Shown: piece after piece, positions 6,653 to 13,736 of the stretch
How positions within the stretch are numbered: position 1 is the first letter of the stretch
Layout of the letters: every line of letters begins with the position of its first letter
Assembly (NCBI GenBank): GCA_964542875.1
Contig: CAZIWA010000117.1
Location: 1 to 17,860, forward strand
DNA: 17,860 nucleotides
Origin: CAZGOM01 sp964542875
GTDB lineage: Bacteria > Planctomycetota > Phycisphaerae > Phycisphaerales > Phycisphaeraceae
Reading direction: 5' to 3'
Made by a program: the position numbers and the translations under genes
Notes under the pieces: model-generated
Seen by the model: only the letters and a program-made list of their open reading frames with translations
Databases searched by the model: none
What the model was told of the DNA's origin: nothing

Positions 6653-7798
6653 ATGCCAGTGAAATACGAGATCCTTTCCCACAGCGTCGTCGCCAAAACC
6701 CCCGGCAAATTCCTCGGCTGGCCCACCATCGCCTCCACCCCCTGGGGAGAGCTCTTGGTCACCTTTTCCGGCGACCGCGACTCCCACATCTGCCCCTTTG
6801 GCAAAACCCAGATGGTCCGCTCCCGCGACAACGGCAAAACCTGGTCTGACATCCAGACCATCAATGATTCTCCCCTCGACGACCGCGACGCCGGCCTCCT
6901 CTGCACCAAGGCGGGCAAGCTGGTCCTCACCTGGTTCACCCTCGACTACTCCGTGGGAAACTACCTCTCCACCCTCTCCACCGAGCGCCAGGAAAAGTAC
7001 CGCCCGTATTATGAAAAGGTAACCCCCGAAATCCGCCAGATGTGGACCGCCCCAGGCCTCATCGACAACGACCAATGGCTCCGCGGCCACTTCTCCCGCA
7101 CCTCTGACGACCAGGGCAAAACCTGGAATCCCCCGGTGCGGACCGCCGCCTCCGCGCCCCACGGTACCGTCGAGCTTTCCGACGGCAGGCTGATGTATCT
7201 GGGCAACCAGTCCCACGAACGCAAGCACCAGACCAGTTGGATCGCTTGCGAGGAATCCCGTGACGCCGGCAAATCCTGGCAGATCATCTCCTTCATCCCC
7301 ATGTTCACCAACCGCCCCGACGGTTGCAGCCCCAGCTACCTCTGCGAGCCCCACCTTGTGGAAGCCGCCGACGGCACCCTCGTCGCCGCCTTCCGGCACG
7401 AGATCCAGAAAAAGGGCAAAACCCACGAAATCAACATCCGCGAAGGCGTGCTCTACTTCGCCCGCTCCTCCGACGGCGGCAAAACCTGGACCACCCCCCA
7501 AGCTTCCCAAATCGTCGGCAAACCACCTCACTTGATCAAACTTAAAGACGGCCGCCTCATGGTCAGCTACGGCTACCGCTTCCAACCCGCCGGCGAGCGC
7601 GTCTGCATCTCCGAAGACAACGGCAAAACCTGGCCCGTCGAAAACACCATCATCCTCTGCGAAGGCGCACCCAACAGCGATCTTGGCTACGCCGCTTCGG
7701 CCCAATTACCCGACGGCTCCATCTACACCGTTTACTACCAAATGCAGCCGGGCGACGAAAAACACGGCATTCTCGCCACCCACTGGCGGCTGCTGTAA
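6653..7798 (+). CDS. Sialidase-like (BNR/Asp-box) beta-propeller protein
   Basis: The 381-residue product has five Asp boxes of the form SxDxGxTW: 57-64, 151-158, 202-209 (SRDAGKSW), 272-279 and 320-327. Each marks a blade of a six-bladed propeller of the exo-alpha-sialidase (GH33-like) superfamily. Other family-like segments are GDRDSH (40-45), EPHLVEAADGTLVAAFRHE (232-250) and LPDGSIYTVYYQ (352-363). The N-terminal FRIP motif of true sialidases is absent; the equivalent place reads FLGWPTIA. The catalytic Arg triad and Tyr nucleophile cannot be assigned with confidence. No signal peptide is seen, so it would act in the cytoplasm unless exported unusually. It is followed 79 nt later by a Gfo/Idh oxidoreductase, a pairing common in planctomycete sugar loci. 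Fold is near certain; glycosidase activity is unproven. Confidence 0.85.
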   Translation: MPVKYEILSHSVVAKTPGKFLGWPTIASTPWGELLVTFSGDRDSHICPFGKTQMVRSRDNGKTWSDIQTINDSPLDDRDAGLLCTKAGKLVLTWFTLDYSVGNYLSTLSTERQEKYRPYYEKVTPEIRQMWTAPGLIDNDQWLRGHFSRTSDDQGKTWNPPVRTAASAPHGTVELSDGRLMYLGNQSHERKHQTSWIACEESRDAGKSWQIISFIPMFTNRPDGCSPSYLCEPHLVEAADGTLVAAFRHEIQKKGKTHEINIREGVLYFARSSDGGKTWTTPQASQIVGKPPHLIKLKDGRLMVSYGYRFQPAGERVCISEDNGKTWPVENTIILCEGAPNSDLGYAASAQLPDGSIYTVYYQMQPGDEKHGILATHWRLL

Positions 7799-7816
7799 AG
7801 CCCGGGGGTCTTGCGC

Positions 7817-7861
7817 AAATCGGTTTAATGGCGGAGAATTATTTACCCCATTAACCGGTTT
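7817..7861. promoter_or_regulatory. Inverted repeat between the propeller gene and the oxidoreductase gene
   Basis: AAATCGGTTTAATGG (7817-7831) and CCATTAACCGGTTT (7848-7861) pair along almost their whole length with one mismatch and one extra base. They flank an AT-rich 16-nt centre (AGAATTATTTA) that could hold a -10 box, with TTGCGC at 7811-7816 as a possible -35. There is no T-run, so an operator or promoter is more likely than a terminator. Confidence 0.45.
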
Positions 7862-7877
7862 CTACAGCGAGTCCCCC

Positions 7878-9185
7878 ATGACAACCCAGACCTCTCCCAC
7901 CGGCCCCGTCACCGTTGTCGCCATCGGCGCCGGCACGCGCACCAGCGCTTACTGTCACTACTCCAAGAAGCACCCGGACAAAATGAAGGTGCTCGCCGTC
8001 GCCGAACCCGTTAAACACAAGCGCGAGGAGTTTGGCCGGATTCACAACATCCCCGCTTCCATGCAATTCGCCTCTTGGGAAGAAGTCGCCGCCAGGCCCG
8101 GCATCGCCGAGGCCGCCATCAACGGCACCATGGACCGCATGCACCACCCCTCGGGCATGGCCCTGCTCAGCGCCGGGTACCACATGCTGCTTGAAAAACC
8201 CATCGCCCCCACCGAGCGCGAGGTGATGGAGCTCGTCGACAACGCCACCGTCAACAAGCGCCTGGTCCTCATCGGCCACGTCCTGCGCTACACCAAGTTC
8301 TATCAAACCATCAAGCGCATCATCGACTCCGGCGAGATCGGCAAGATCACCGGCATCCACACGCAGGAAAACGTCGGCTACCTGCTCATGCCCTCGGCCT
8401 TCATCCGCGGTCAGTGGAACAAGGAAGCCACCTCCGGCCCCATGCTTCTCTCCAAGTGCTGCCACGACATGGACATCATCATCTGGCTCATGAGCGGCAA
8501 CCAGCCCAAGCGCGTCGCCAGCTTCGGTTCCCTCTCATTCTTTAACCGGGCAAACGCGCCCGAAGGTTCCGCCGACCGGTGCTTGAATGGCTGCACCATC
8601 GAAGCCACCTGCGATTACTCCGCCAAGCTCCATTACATCACCAAGGGCTTCGGCACCGCATGGGCTTTTGGCCACGTGCCCAGCTACCCGAACCTTACCT
8701 TGGACGAAAAAATCGAGGCTCTCAAAACCACCAGCCCGCACGGCCGGTGCGTATGGCGATGCGATAACGATGTCGTCGACCGGCAAACCGTCATCGTGGA
8801 ATTCGCCGACGGCGTCACCGTCAGCCATGACATGTTCTGCACCAACTCCCGCGATGGCCGCAGCGCCCACATCATCGGCACCAAGGGTGAAATCGAAGCC
8901 GACGGCAACACCGGCATCATCAAGGTTCGCCACCCCGCCCACCGCGCCGGCATGAAAGTGGAAAATCGCTTCGACGAACAGTCCATCGACATCGCAGCCC
9001 AACTGGCCAGCGACACCTCCGGCCACGGCGGCGGCGATGACGGCCTCGCCGGAGACTTTGTCGCGCTCCTGCGAGGTCAACAAGGCTCCTCAGGCCTCAC
9101 ACGCATTCAAGACTCCGTCGACGGCCACCGGCTCACCTTCGCCGCAGACGTCGCGCGCAGGCAGCGCCGCGTCGTCGAACTCTAA
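7878..9185 (+). CDS. Gfo/Idh/MocA-family NAD(P)-dependent oxidoreductase
   Basis: The product has 435 residues from ATG at 7878. The reading frame is open about 65 codons further upstream, but that extension overlaps the preceding gene and lies in noncoding DNA. Family features are the N-terminal Rossmann strand and glycine loop VTVVAIGAGTRTSAY (11-25), the EKP motif (106-108) in YHMLLEKPIAPT, and the catalytic segment SGPMLLSKCCHDMD (186-199), where K193, H196 and D199 fit the family active site. Relatives oxidise or reduce sugars, inositols or uronates. No Tat or Sec signal is seen. It follows the sialidase-like gene by 79 nt, with an inverted repeat between, and abuts the PL22-like gene tail to tail with no spacer. 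The context suggests a sugar or sugar-acid substrate; the exact one is unknown. Confidence 0.9.
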   Translation: MTTQTSPTGPVTVVAIGAGTRTSAYCHYSKKHPDKMKVLAVAEPVKHKREEFGRIHNIPASMQFASWEEVAARPGIAEAAINGTMDRMHHPSGMALLSAGYHMLLEKPIAPTEREVMELVDNATVNKRLVLIGHVLRYTKFYQTIKRIIDSGEIGKITGIHTQENVGYLLMPSAFIRGQWNKEATSGPMLLSKCCHDMDIIIWLMSGNQPKRVASFGSLSFFNRANAPEGSADRCLNGCTIEATCDYSAKLHYITKGFGTAWAFGHVPSYPNLTLDEKIEALKTTSPHGRCVWRCDNDVVDRQTVIVEFADGVTVSHDMFCTNSRDGRSAHIIGTKGEIEADGNTGIIKVRHPAHRAGMKVENRFDEQSIDIAAQLASDTSGHGGGDDGLAGDFVALLRGQQGSSGLTRIQDSVDGHRLTFAADVARRQRRVVEL

Positions 9186-10355
9186 TCACAAGGCCAGTAC
9201 GCTCTCCAGAAACCCATCGGGCACTCGGGCCGCATACACCTGTCCGATGCCCGTGACGATGGAGTTAAACACCACGTGCCTGTTGTCCGGCGTCAGGTAC
9301 GGGTGCACGTGGCTGTATTGGCATTGCCCCTGCCGCGTGTGGGACTCACACAACCGCAGGTATCTGCCGGTGGTCATGCTGCCGATATAGATGGCCCCCG
9401 TGACGTGGTCATCACCGATGAAAAACCGGCCGTCGTCTGACGCACCGATGTGGTTGAAAAGCTTGCCCTGCGCCACGACCCTCGCCTTGGCATCCCCGGG
9501 CCGCACGCCCCAGATCGCTGCCAGCGGCATTCCCTTTTCCGCTTCAGGCGGCTTGCCGTAGGTCACAAATGAACTCGGCGATACGTTGTACTGAGCCGCA
9601 CTGAAAATGATCTCACCCGTCGCGCCCACCCAGCATTCGTGCCCGGAAATCAGCGGTGTATGCGGCCGCCCAGCCGGCAATGGCGTGAGCTGCCCCGTCA
9701 CCACATCCACCACGCTCAGGGTGGAACCGATTCGCCCGGGCACATTGGGGTAGCTGGGGTGCGCATTGGCGGGCCCCGTCCGGTTGATCTGGACGATGCT
9801 CAGCGTCCCACCCATCGGTTCAAACTGCAGGTGCGGATTGGACATGTCTTGAATTTCGCAAAGCGTCTCCACCTTCCCGGTGGGAATGTGCGCCTTGCAC
9901 AGGCTGAAAATATTGTCTTTCACATGAATCGGCCCGCCGATGTACCACTGCTCGTCAAAAGAAATCGCACCCGTCGCCGGCGCCAGGCCGCCTGGCAGCC
10001 GAAACATTTCCCGGCTCGAAAGGTCCGTCAGGTCCAGTCGCATCATCCGGCCAAGCGGGTCGCCGTCCTGGCGATAGTAGACGGCGTTCTTCGGCGCGTT
10101 GCACCCTTGAGGAATCCCCACCGCCGCCTTGGCCACCTTGTAATTGCGCATATCGCACACCCAGATTTCGATGGGCTGGCCAAATGGGGTGCGCGTAATG
10201 GCCACTCGCCCGCCGTCTGCGGTGGTGTGCCGTTTCTCCTGGCTGATGTTGTAGCTGGTCACCGGCTGGCTGGTGAGTTGTTCCACCACGGCCCCGGTTT
10301 CAGAATCAATAGAAAATTGAATGGCTTCGGGAATCCATTGAATGGAAGTAGACAA
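9186..10355 (-). CDS. PL22-type oligogalacturonide lyase-like beta-propeller protein
   Basis: The product has 389 residues. PL22 enzymes cleave short pectin-derived oligogalacturonides in the cytoplasm using a metal held by one Gln and three His. From memory of Dickeya/Yersinia Ogl, the diagnostic blocks align in order: SGHECWV (for THEFWV), FNHIGASDDGRFFIGDD (for SHLMSNFDGTLMVGDG), and QYSHVHPYLTPD (for QVTHPHPSFTPD). The QxxHxH cluster and both upstream His are kept. The C-terminus VYAARVPDGFLES also matches. No ATG start exists in frame. TTG at 10355 is preferred because TGGAG (10362-10366) lies 6 nt upstream and the N-terminus then aligns; TTG at 10367 follows a stop directly. It converges on the oxidoreductase gene and diverges from the aminotransferase gene. 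Family is likely; the substrate may be another uronide. Confidence 0.8.
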   Translation of the reverse strand: MSTSIQWIPEAIQFSIDSETGAVVEQLTSQPVTSYNISQEKRHTTADGGRVAITRTPFGQPIEIWVCDMRNYKVAKAAVGIPQGCNAPKNAVYYRQDGDPLGRMMRLDLTDLSSREMFRLPGGLAPATGAISFDEQWYIGGPIHVKDNIFSLCKAHIPTGKVETLCEIQDMSNPHLQFEPMGGTLSIVQINRTGPANAHPSYPNVPGRIGSTLSVVDVVTGQLTPLPAGRPHTPLISGHECWVGATGEIIFSAAQYNVSPSSFVTYGKPPEAEKGMPLAAIWGVRPGDAKARVVAQGKLFNHIGASDDGRFFIGDDHVTGAIYIGSMTTGRYLRLCESHTRQGQCQYSHVHPYLTPDNRHVVFNSIVTGIGQVYAARVPDGFLESVLAL

Positions 10356-10445
10356 TGCATGCTCCAATCAAATGTTAAAAGAATGTTTAGCGATAAAAGA
10401 CTAGCAGATTCAGCCCTTGGGACACCCTGAAGCAATCCGGTAAAT

Positions 10446-10502
10446 GAGAAATCGTTTGACTCGTTAACCCCAAAGCAACTAACATATTGCGTCAAATTTC
10501 TC
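10446..10502 (+). promoter_or_regulatory. Aminotransferase promoter bracketed by an inverted repeat
   Basis: TTGACT (10456-10461), an 18-nt spacer and TAACAT (10480-10485) form a plausible promoter. GAGAAATCGTTTGAC (10446-10460) and GTCAAATTTCTC (10491-10502) are reverse complements apart from a 3-nt bulge. The left arm overlaps the -35 and the right arm lies just after the -10. This geometry suits a repressor site, or a hairpin at the start of the transcript. Confidence 0.5.
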
Positions 10503-10578
10503 GCATCGTTTGGATCGAAAGCCCGTCCCTGTTTTCATAGATGCCGGGCTTTATTCTTTAATCCGAAAAGGACAGCGC

Positions 10579-11994
10579 ATGTTCGACCTCAAAGCCCTGA
10601 TCGATTCCCACGAGGGCAAATCACTGGAACTCCTCGAAGAGCACATCAATCCGCAGTTCGCGCGCGTTCTGAAAATCATCGGGTTTGATCAGCGCTACGT
10701 GAAAGGCCAGGGGCAATACCTCTGGGACGACAAAGGCAACAAATATCTCGACTGCCTGGCCGGCTACGGCGTATTTGCCTGCGGCCGCAACCACCCCACC
10801 ATCCGCGATGGCCTTAAGCAGGCCATGGACATGGACCTGCCCAACCTCATCAAGATGGGCGCCTACCGGCTCTCGGGCATGCTCGCCAAGGAACTCATCA
10901 AGCTCGCCCCTCCCGGCCTGGACACCGTCTACTTCGGCAACTCCGGCGCGGAAGCCGTTGAGACCGCCATCAAGTACGCACGCGCCGCCACCGGCAAAAA
11001 ACGCATCATCTTCTGCAAAAAGGGCTACCACGGGTTGACCATGGGCGCCCTCTCCGTCAACGGCGGACCGGAATTCCGCACCGGCTTTGGCGACCTCCTC
11101 GATGGCTGCGTCGAAATTCCCTTTAACGACCTCACCGCCCTTGAAAAAGAGCTGTCCAAGAAAGACGTCGCCGGCTTCATCGTCGAGCCCATCCAGGGCA
11201 AAGGCGTCTTCATCGCCGGTGCCGACTACCTCCCCGGCGTGCGCCAGCTTTGCACCAAATACGGCGCCATCATGATCGCCGATGAAGTCCAGACCGGCGT
11301 TGGCCGGACCGGCAAGTTCTTCGCCGTCGAACACTGGAACGTCGAGCCGGACATCATCTGCCTCTCCAAGGCCCTCTCGGGCGGCTACATCCCCGTCTCC
11401 GCAGTCCTCAGCCGCCGCGAGATCCACAACAAGGTTTTCTCCAGCCTCGAACGCTCCGTGGTGCACTCCAACACCTTCGGCCAAAACGACATGGCCATGG
11501 CCGCAGGCCTGGTGACCCTCCACGTGTTCAAGGAAGAAAAAGTCATCGAGAACTGCGCCCGCATCGGCGCGCTGGCCCTCGAAAAGCTCAAGGCCCTGGC
11601 CGGCAAGCACGAACTCATCAAGGAAGCCCGCGGCAAGGGTTTGATGCTCGCGGTGGAGTTTGGCTCGCCTTCGGGCTTCTCCCCCCGTGCGCTGGCGCTC
11701 AAGGCCACCTGGATGGCCGTACACACCATGGATAAGAACCTGTTCCCTCAGGTCATCACCATGCCCCTGATGCGTGACCACAAAGTGCTCACCCAGGTCG
11801 CCGGGCACAACCTCGACGTGATCAAAATGATTCCCCCGCTCATCATCAACGAGAGCGATGTGGACTGGCTCGTCAATGCGCTCGACAAGGTCATCGGCGA
11901 TGCGCACAACCCTGTCGGCCCCCACTACGACACCGTCAAGCACCTTGCCTCACAGACCTTCAAGACCGGCCGCGAACCCGTCGGAGCCAAATAA
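10579..11994 (+). CDS. Class III pyridoxal-phosphate aminotransferase
   Basis: The product has 471 residues. The start at 10579 is preferred because AAAGG (10567-10571) lies 7 nt upstream; the frame is open 23 codons earlier but begins in the promoter region. Family markers are GNSGAEAVE (120-128, phosphate binding), the GYHG loop, the Asp that holds the pyridine nitrogen in IADEVQTGVGRTG (D235), and the Schiff-base Lys in CLSKALSGGYIP (K264). The group includes ornithine, acetylornithine, putrescine and 4-aminobutyrate aminotransferases; relatives act on polyamines, amino acids or amino sugars. The long C-terminal segment (about 365-471) carries no feature that fixes the substrate. The gene is transcribed divergently from the PL22-like gene, and the 223-nt gap carries a promoter with an inverted repeat. 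Family is certain; substrate is unknown. Confidence 0.92.
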   Translation: MFDLKALIDSHEGKSLELLEEHINPQFARVLKIIGFDQRYVKGQGQYLWDDKGNKYLDCLAGYGVFACGRNHPTIRDGLKQAMDMDLPNLIKMGAYRLSGMLAKELIKLAPPGLDTVYFGNSGAEAVETAIKYARAATGKKRIIFCKKGYHGLTMGALSVNGGPEFRTGFGDLLDGCVEIPFNDLTALEKELSKKDVAGFIVEPIQGKGVFIAGADYLPGVRQLCTKYGAIMIADEVQTGVGRTGKFFAVEHWNVEPDIICLSKALSGGYIPVSAVLSRREIHNKVFSSLERSVVHSNTFGQNDMAMAAGLVTLHVFKEEKVIENCARIGALALEKLKALAGKHELIKEARGKGLMLAVEFGSPSGFSPRALALKATWMAVHTMDKNLFPQVITMPLMRDHKVLTQVAGHNLDVIKMIPPLIINESDVDWLVNALDKVIGDAHNPVGPHYDTVKHLASQTFKTGREPVGAK

Positions 11995-12076
11995 ACGGCA
12001 TTCTTGGCTGTCCGATAACCCATTGGGAGCCCCACCCCTGTGGCGTTCTGTCAGCCGGCGATTTGCCAACTTCGCT

Positions 12077-12104
12077 TTGTTTTCACCCCTTGACCGGCTA
12101 GAAT
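12077..12104 (+). promoter_or_regulatory. Candidate promoter of tatA
   Basis: TAGAAT (12099-12104), preceded by GGC, resembles the -10 boxes of recR and other genes here. The best -35 is TTGTTT (12077-12082) at a 16-nt spacing. The leader to the tatA ATG would be about 29 nt. Confidence 0.4.
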
Positions 12105-12139
12105 AGCGGTAAGACGCAGGCCTTGCGTTCCCTTAAGAA

Positions 12140-12541
12140 ATGAGCAATCAGATGTTTACTCTGGCATTTTTCGGCAGCATGGGACCCATGGAAGTGGTTG
12201 TGCTGCTTGTTCTTGGCCTCCTGATTTTCGGCAAACGCCTTCCGGACATCGGCCGGAACGTTGGCAAGAGCATCGTCGAGTTCAAGAAGGGTCTCGCTGG
12301 CGTGGATGATGACGTCAACGCCGCTGCCAACGCCCCCCGCGGCGGCAACATGGCCCCCCCGCCCCAGCAATACCAACAGCCTCCCGCACAGCAATATCAG
12401 CAGTACCAGCAGCCTCAGCAATACGCTCAGCCTCAGGCTCAGCAGTATCAGCAGCCCCAGCAGCAGATTCCTGCTCAACCCCAGCAGCAGGCTGAAGCCC
12501 GCCCGGCCAACCAGCCGGACCAAGTCAACCGTCAAGCCTGA
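12140..12541 (+). CDS. tatA: Sec-independent translocase protein TatA with a long Gln/Pro tail
   Basis: TatA forms the variable-size pore component of the twin-arginine pathway, which exports folded proteins. The 133-residue product has the typical short N-terminus with a polar Glu (E18), one membrane helix (about 17-30), the FGKRLPDIGR hinge (30-39) and an amphipathic helix (about 40-55). The C-terminal tail (about 70-133) is dominated by Gln, Pro, Tyr and Ala in QQYQQ-type repeats, which is longer and less charged than usual. Start: ATG at 12140; ATG at 12152 is also in frame and the Shine-Dalgarno is weak for both. tatC is not in the window. A perfect 12-bp hairpin follows 29 nt after the stop, so tatA is probably a single-gene transcript. 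Confidence 0.93.
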   Translation: MSNQMFTLAFFGSMGPMEVVVLLVLGLLIFGKRLPDIGRNVGKSIVEFKKGLAGVDDDVNAAANAPRGGNMAPPPQQYQQPPAQQYQQYQQPQQYAQPQAQQYQQPQQQIPAQPQQQAEARPANQPDQVNRQA

Positions 12542-12570
12542 ACCCAGGCAACAACCCCATGACCACAGAT

Positions 12571-12602
12571 CAAGGCGGACGTCTCCCAAAACGTCCGCCT
12601 TG
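12571..12602 (+). terminator. Terminator after tatA
   Basis: CAAGGCGGACGT (12571-12582) pairs perfectly with ACGTCCGCCTTG (12591-12602) around an 8-nt loop. The following CTCGTTTAG is only a weak T-tract, so termination may be partial. It sits between tatA and the Hc1-like gene. Confidence 0.65.
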
Positions 12603-12634
12603 CTCGTTTAGCAGAACTTGGAAGGAGCCAACGG

Positions 12635-12889
12635 ATGCAAGGGGATTACGAAAAACTTAAAGCCTTGGTGCTTTCCATCGAGGATGAAGTAAAAAAAGCG
12701 GGCGCAGGGAACAAATCCGCGGGTACCCGGGTCCGAAAAGCGATGCAGGAGATTAAGAATCTCGCCCAGGCGGTTCGTGTGGACGTCTTGGAAAAACGCG
12801 AAGATGGCGATTCGGCATCTGGCTCAGGCCAGAATTCCGCAGCCAAACCCCAGTCAACATCTGGTCTGGAAAAGCCCGAAACAACATGA
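12635..12889 (+). CDS. Histone H1/Hc1-like nucleoid protein (short form)
   Basis: The product has 84 residues. AAGGAG (12622-12627) lies 7 nt upstream of the ATG. The first 55 residues, including YEKLKALVLSIEDEVKKAG, GNKSAGTRVRKAMQEIKNLA and VRVDVLEKRE, match what I recall of the N-terminal coiled region of chlamydial Hc1 and planctomycete histone H1-like proteins. Hc1 binds and compacts DNA. The Lys/Ala-rich C-terminal tail of chlamydial Hc1 is missing; here the C-terminus (56-84) is Ser/Gly/Gln-rich and weakly charged, so the protein may work more as a dimerisation or adaptor module than a compactor. The gene follows the tatA terminator and precedes an AT-rich gap. Family assignment is likely; DNA binding is not shown by sequence alone. 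Confidence 0.78.
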   Translation: MQGDYEKLKALVLSIEDEVKKAGAGNKSAGTRVRKAMQEIKNLAQAVRVDVLEKREDGDSASGSGQNSAAKPQSTSGLEKPETT

Positions 12890-13140
12890 AATTAAATTCA
12901 CGAAACAGTGGCATAACACCATCTTTCCCTTTACAATCTGAAACAAATTGAATACATTTAGTGGGACCAGACAACTTTAATGAGTTTCATTTAAGACAGT
13001 TTTGTCGGCAAAGTAACTCGACTGGTTGATCAGCCCTTTAATTTGTCTGTTTTTTTCCGGCGAGCTGGGGTGGCACTCCAGACTCTCCCAATTCACTTCT
13101 GGACCATCGTTTATTGACGGGGTCGCCTCAGGAGGAAACC
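12890..13140. other. AT-rich intergenic gap
   Basis: The composition drops markedly from the surrounding GC-rich DNA. I see no gene; a 21-codon frame that overlaps the previous stop has no support. The promoter of the downstream ribbon-helix-helix-like gene must lie here, but no -35/-10 pair stands out. Confidence 0.45.
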
Positions 13141-13470
13141 ATGAGCAGCCAAGACGTTGCAATTCAAGAGACCAAGAAGCGCGCACCAGCCCGGTTGCAG
13201 GGGAAGCAGCGCCAGAACCTTAACATCGAGCTCGCTGACGGCAGCAAAGAGCAGCTTGAGAGCATCCGTTCCTGGAACGGCATGACTCAAAAAGAGCTCG
13301 TTGGCCGACTCATCACCTGGTTCTGCACGCAGGACCGCGTGATTCAACAGGTCATCCTGGGACAGATCCCCGATGAAATCGCTCCCGATGTCGCCGCCCT
13401 GGTGCTTGAGCGCCTGGCAGCCCAGCGTGATGGCGATGCCAGCGAAGAGCCCGCCTCTCCGCAGGCCTGA
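13141..13470 (+). CDS. Ribbon-helix-helix-like small protein, probable DNA-binding regulator
   Basis: The product has 109 residues. ATG at 13141 is chosen because AGGAGG (13130-13135) lies 5 nt before it; an ATG nine codons upstream would place this site inside the gene. The N-terminal 25 residues are basic (TKKRAPARLQGKQRQ). Then NLNIELADG (26-34) looks like a beta-strand, SKEQLESIRSWNG (35-47) like helix A, and MTQKELVGRLITWFCTQD (48-65) like helix B. That order matches the MetJ/Arc ribbon-helix-helix fold, whose dimers read DNA with the paired strands. A third helix region (about 80-95) and a disordered acidic tail follow. No toxin gene adjoins it, so it is not an obvious antitoxin. Fold is inferred from pattern only. 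A strong terminator follows at 13591-13643. Confidence 0.72.
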   Translation: MSSQDVAIQETKKRAPARLQGKQRQNLNIELADGSKEQLESIRSWNGMTQKELVGRLITWFCTQDRVIQQVILGQIPDEIAPDVAALVLERLAAQRDGDASEEPASPQA

Positions 13471-13590
13471 GCCTCTCAGCCCATCTTCACTGTTGTGAGA
13501 TGTGCCATATGACAGGGCCTTTTCAGGCGCTGCGCTTTCGTTGTACCCGCATTGTTCCTTAAAATATTCCACCCTACTTCAATTGGGGTG

Positions 13591-13643
13591 AAAAAAGCAG
13601 GCCCACGCGCGCCAGAAATGGCTCACTCGGGCCTGCTTTTTTT
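13591..13643 (+). terminator. Strong bidirectional terminator
   Basis: AAAAAAGCAGGCCC (13591-13604) pairs perfectly with GGGCCTGCTTTTTT (13629-13642), and the T-run continues to 13643. The A-run on the left arm makes it work on both strands. It closes the ribbon-helix-helix-like gene transcript 120 nt after its stop. The loop of 24 nt is long for an intrinsic terminator. Confidence 0.8.
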
Positions 13644-13660
13644 ATTCCCAGTCGCAGGAC

Positions 13661-13689
13661 TTGAAACCAGGATCAACGCCTGGGATATT
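13661..13689 (+). promoter_or_regulatory. Promoter of the hydrolase gene with a palindrome in its spacer
   Basis: TTGAAA (13661-13666), a 17-nt spacer and GATATT (13684-13689) match a sigma-70 layout. The spacer itself is CCAGG-ATCAACG-CCTGG, a perfect 5-bp inverted repeat that could be an operator. It follows the terminator directly and leaves a 40-50 nt leader. Confidence 0.5.
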
Positions 13690-13736
13690 TTCGTCTCGCT
13701 TGTCCTCGCCCATGCCCATGGGTTACCCTACCGCAC

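Noticed and set aside
6623..7705. A 360-codon frame antisense to the sialidase-like gene
   Set aside because: Low-complexity shadow; five Asp boxes are read on the plus strand.
10621..11943. A 440-codon open frame antisense to the aminotransferase
   Set aside because: It is the mirror of C-ending codon use in the real gene. It is rich in Gly, Val, Glu and Asp with no motif, while the opposite strand has complete family motifs.
12886..12951. A 21-codon frame starting at the Hc1-like stop
   Set aside because: No Shine-Dalgarno, no motif, and AT-rich noncoding composition.
13068..13084. TGGCAC-like box as a possible sigma-54 promoter before the RHH-like gene
   Set aside because: No TTGCA partner at the required spacing follows it.
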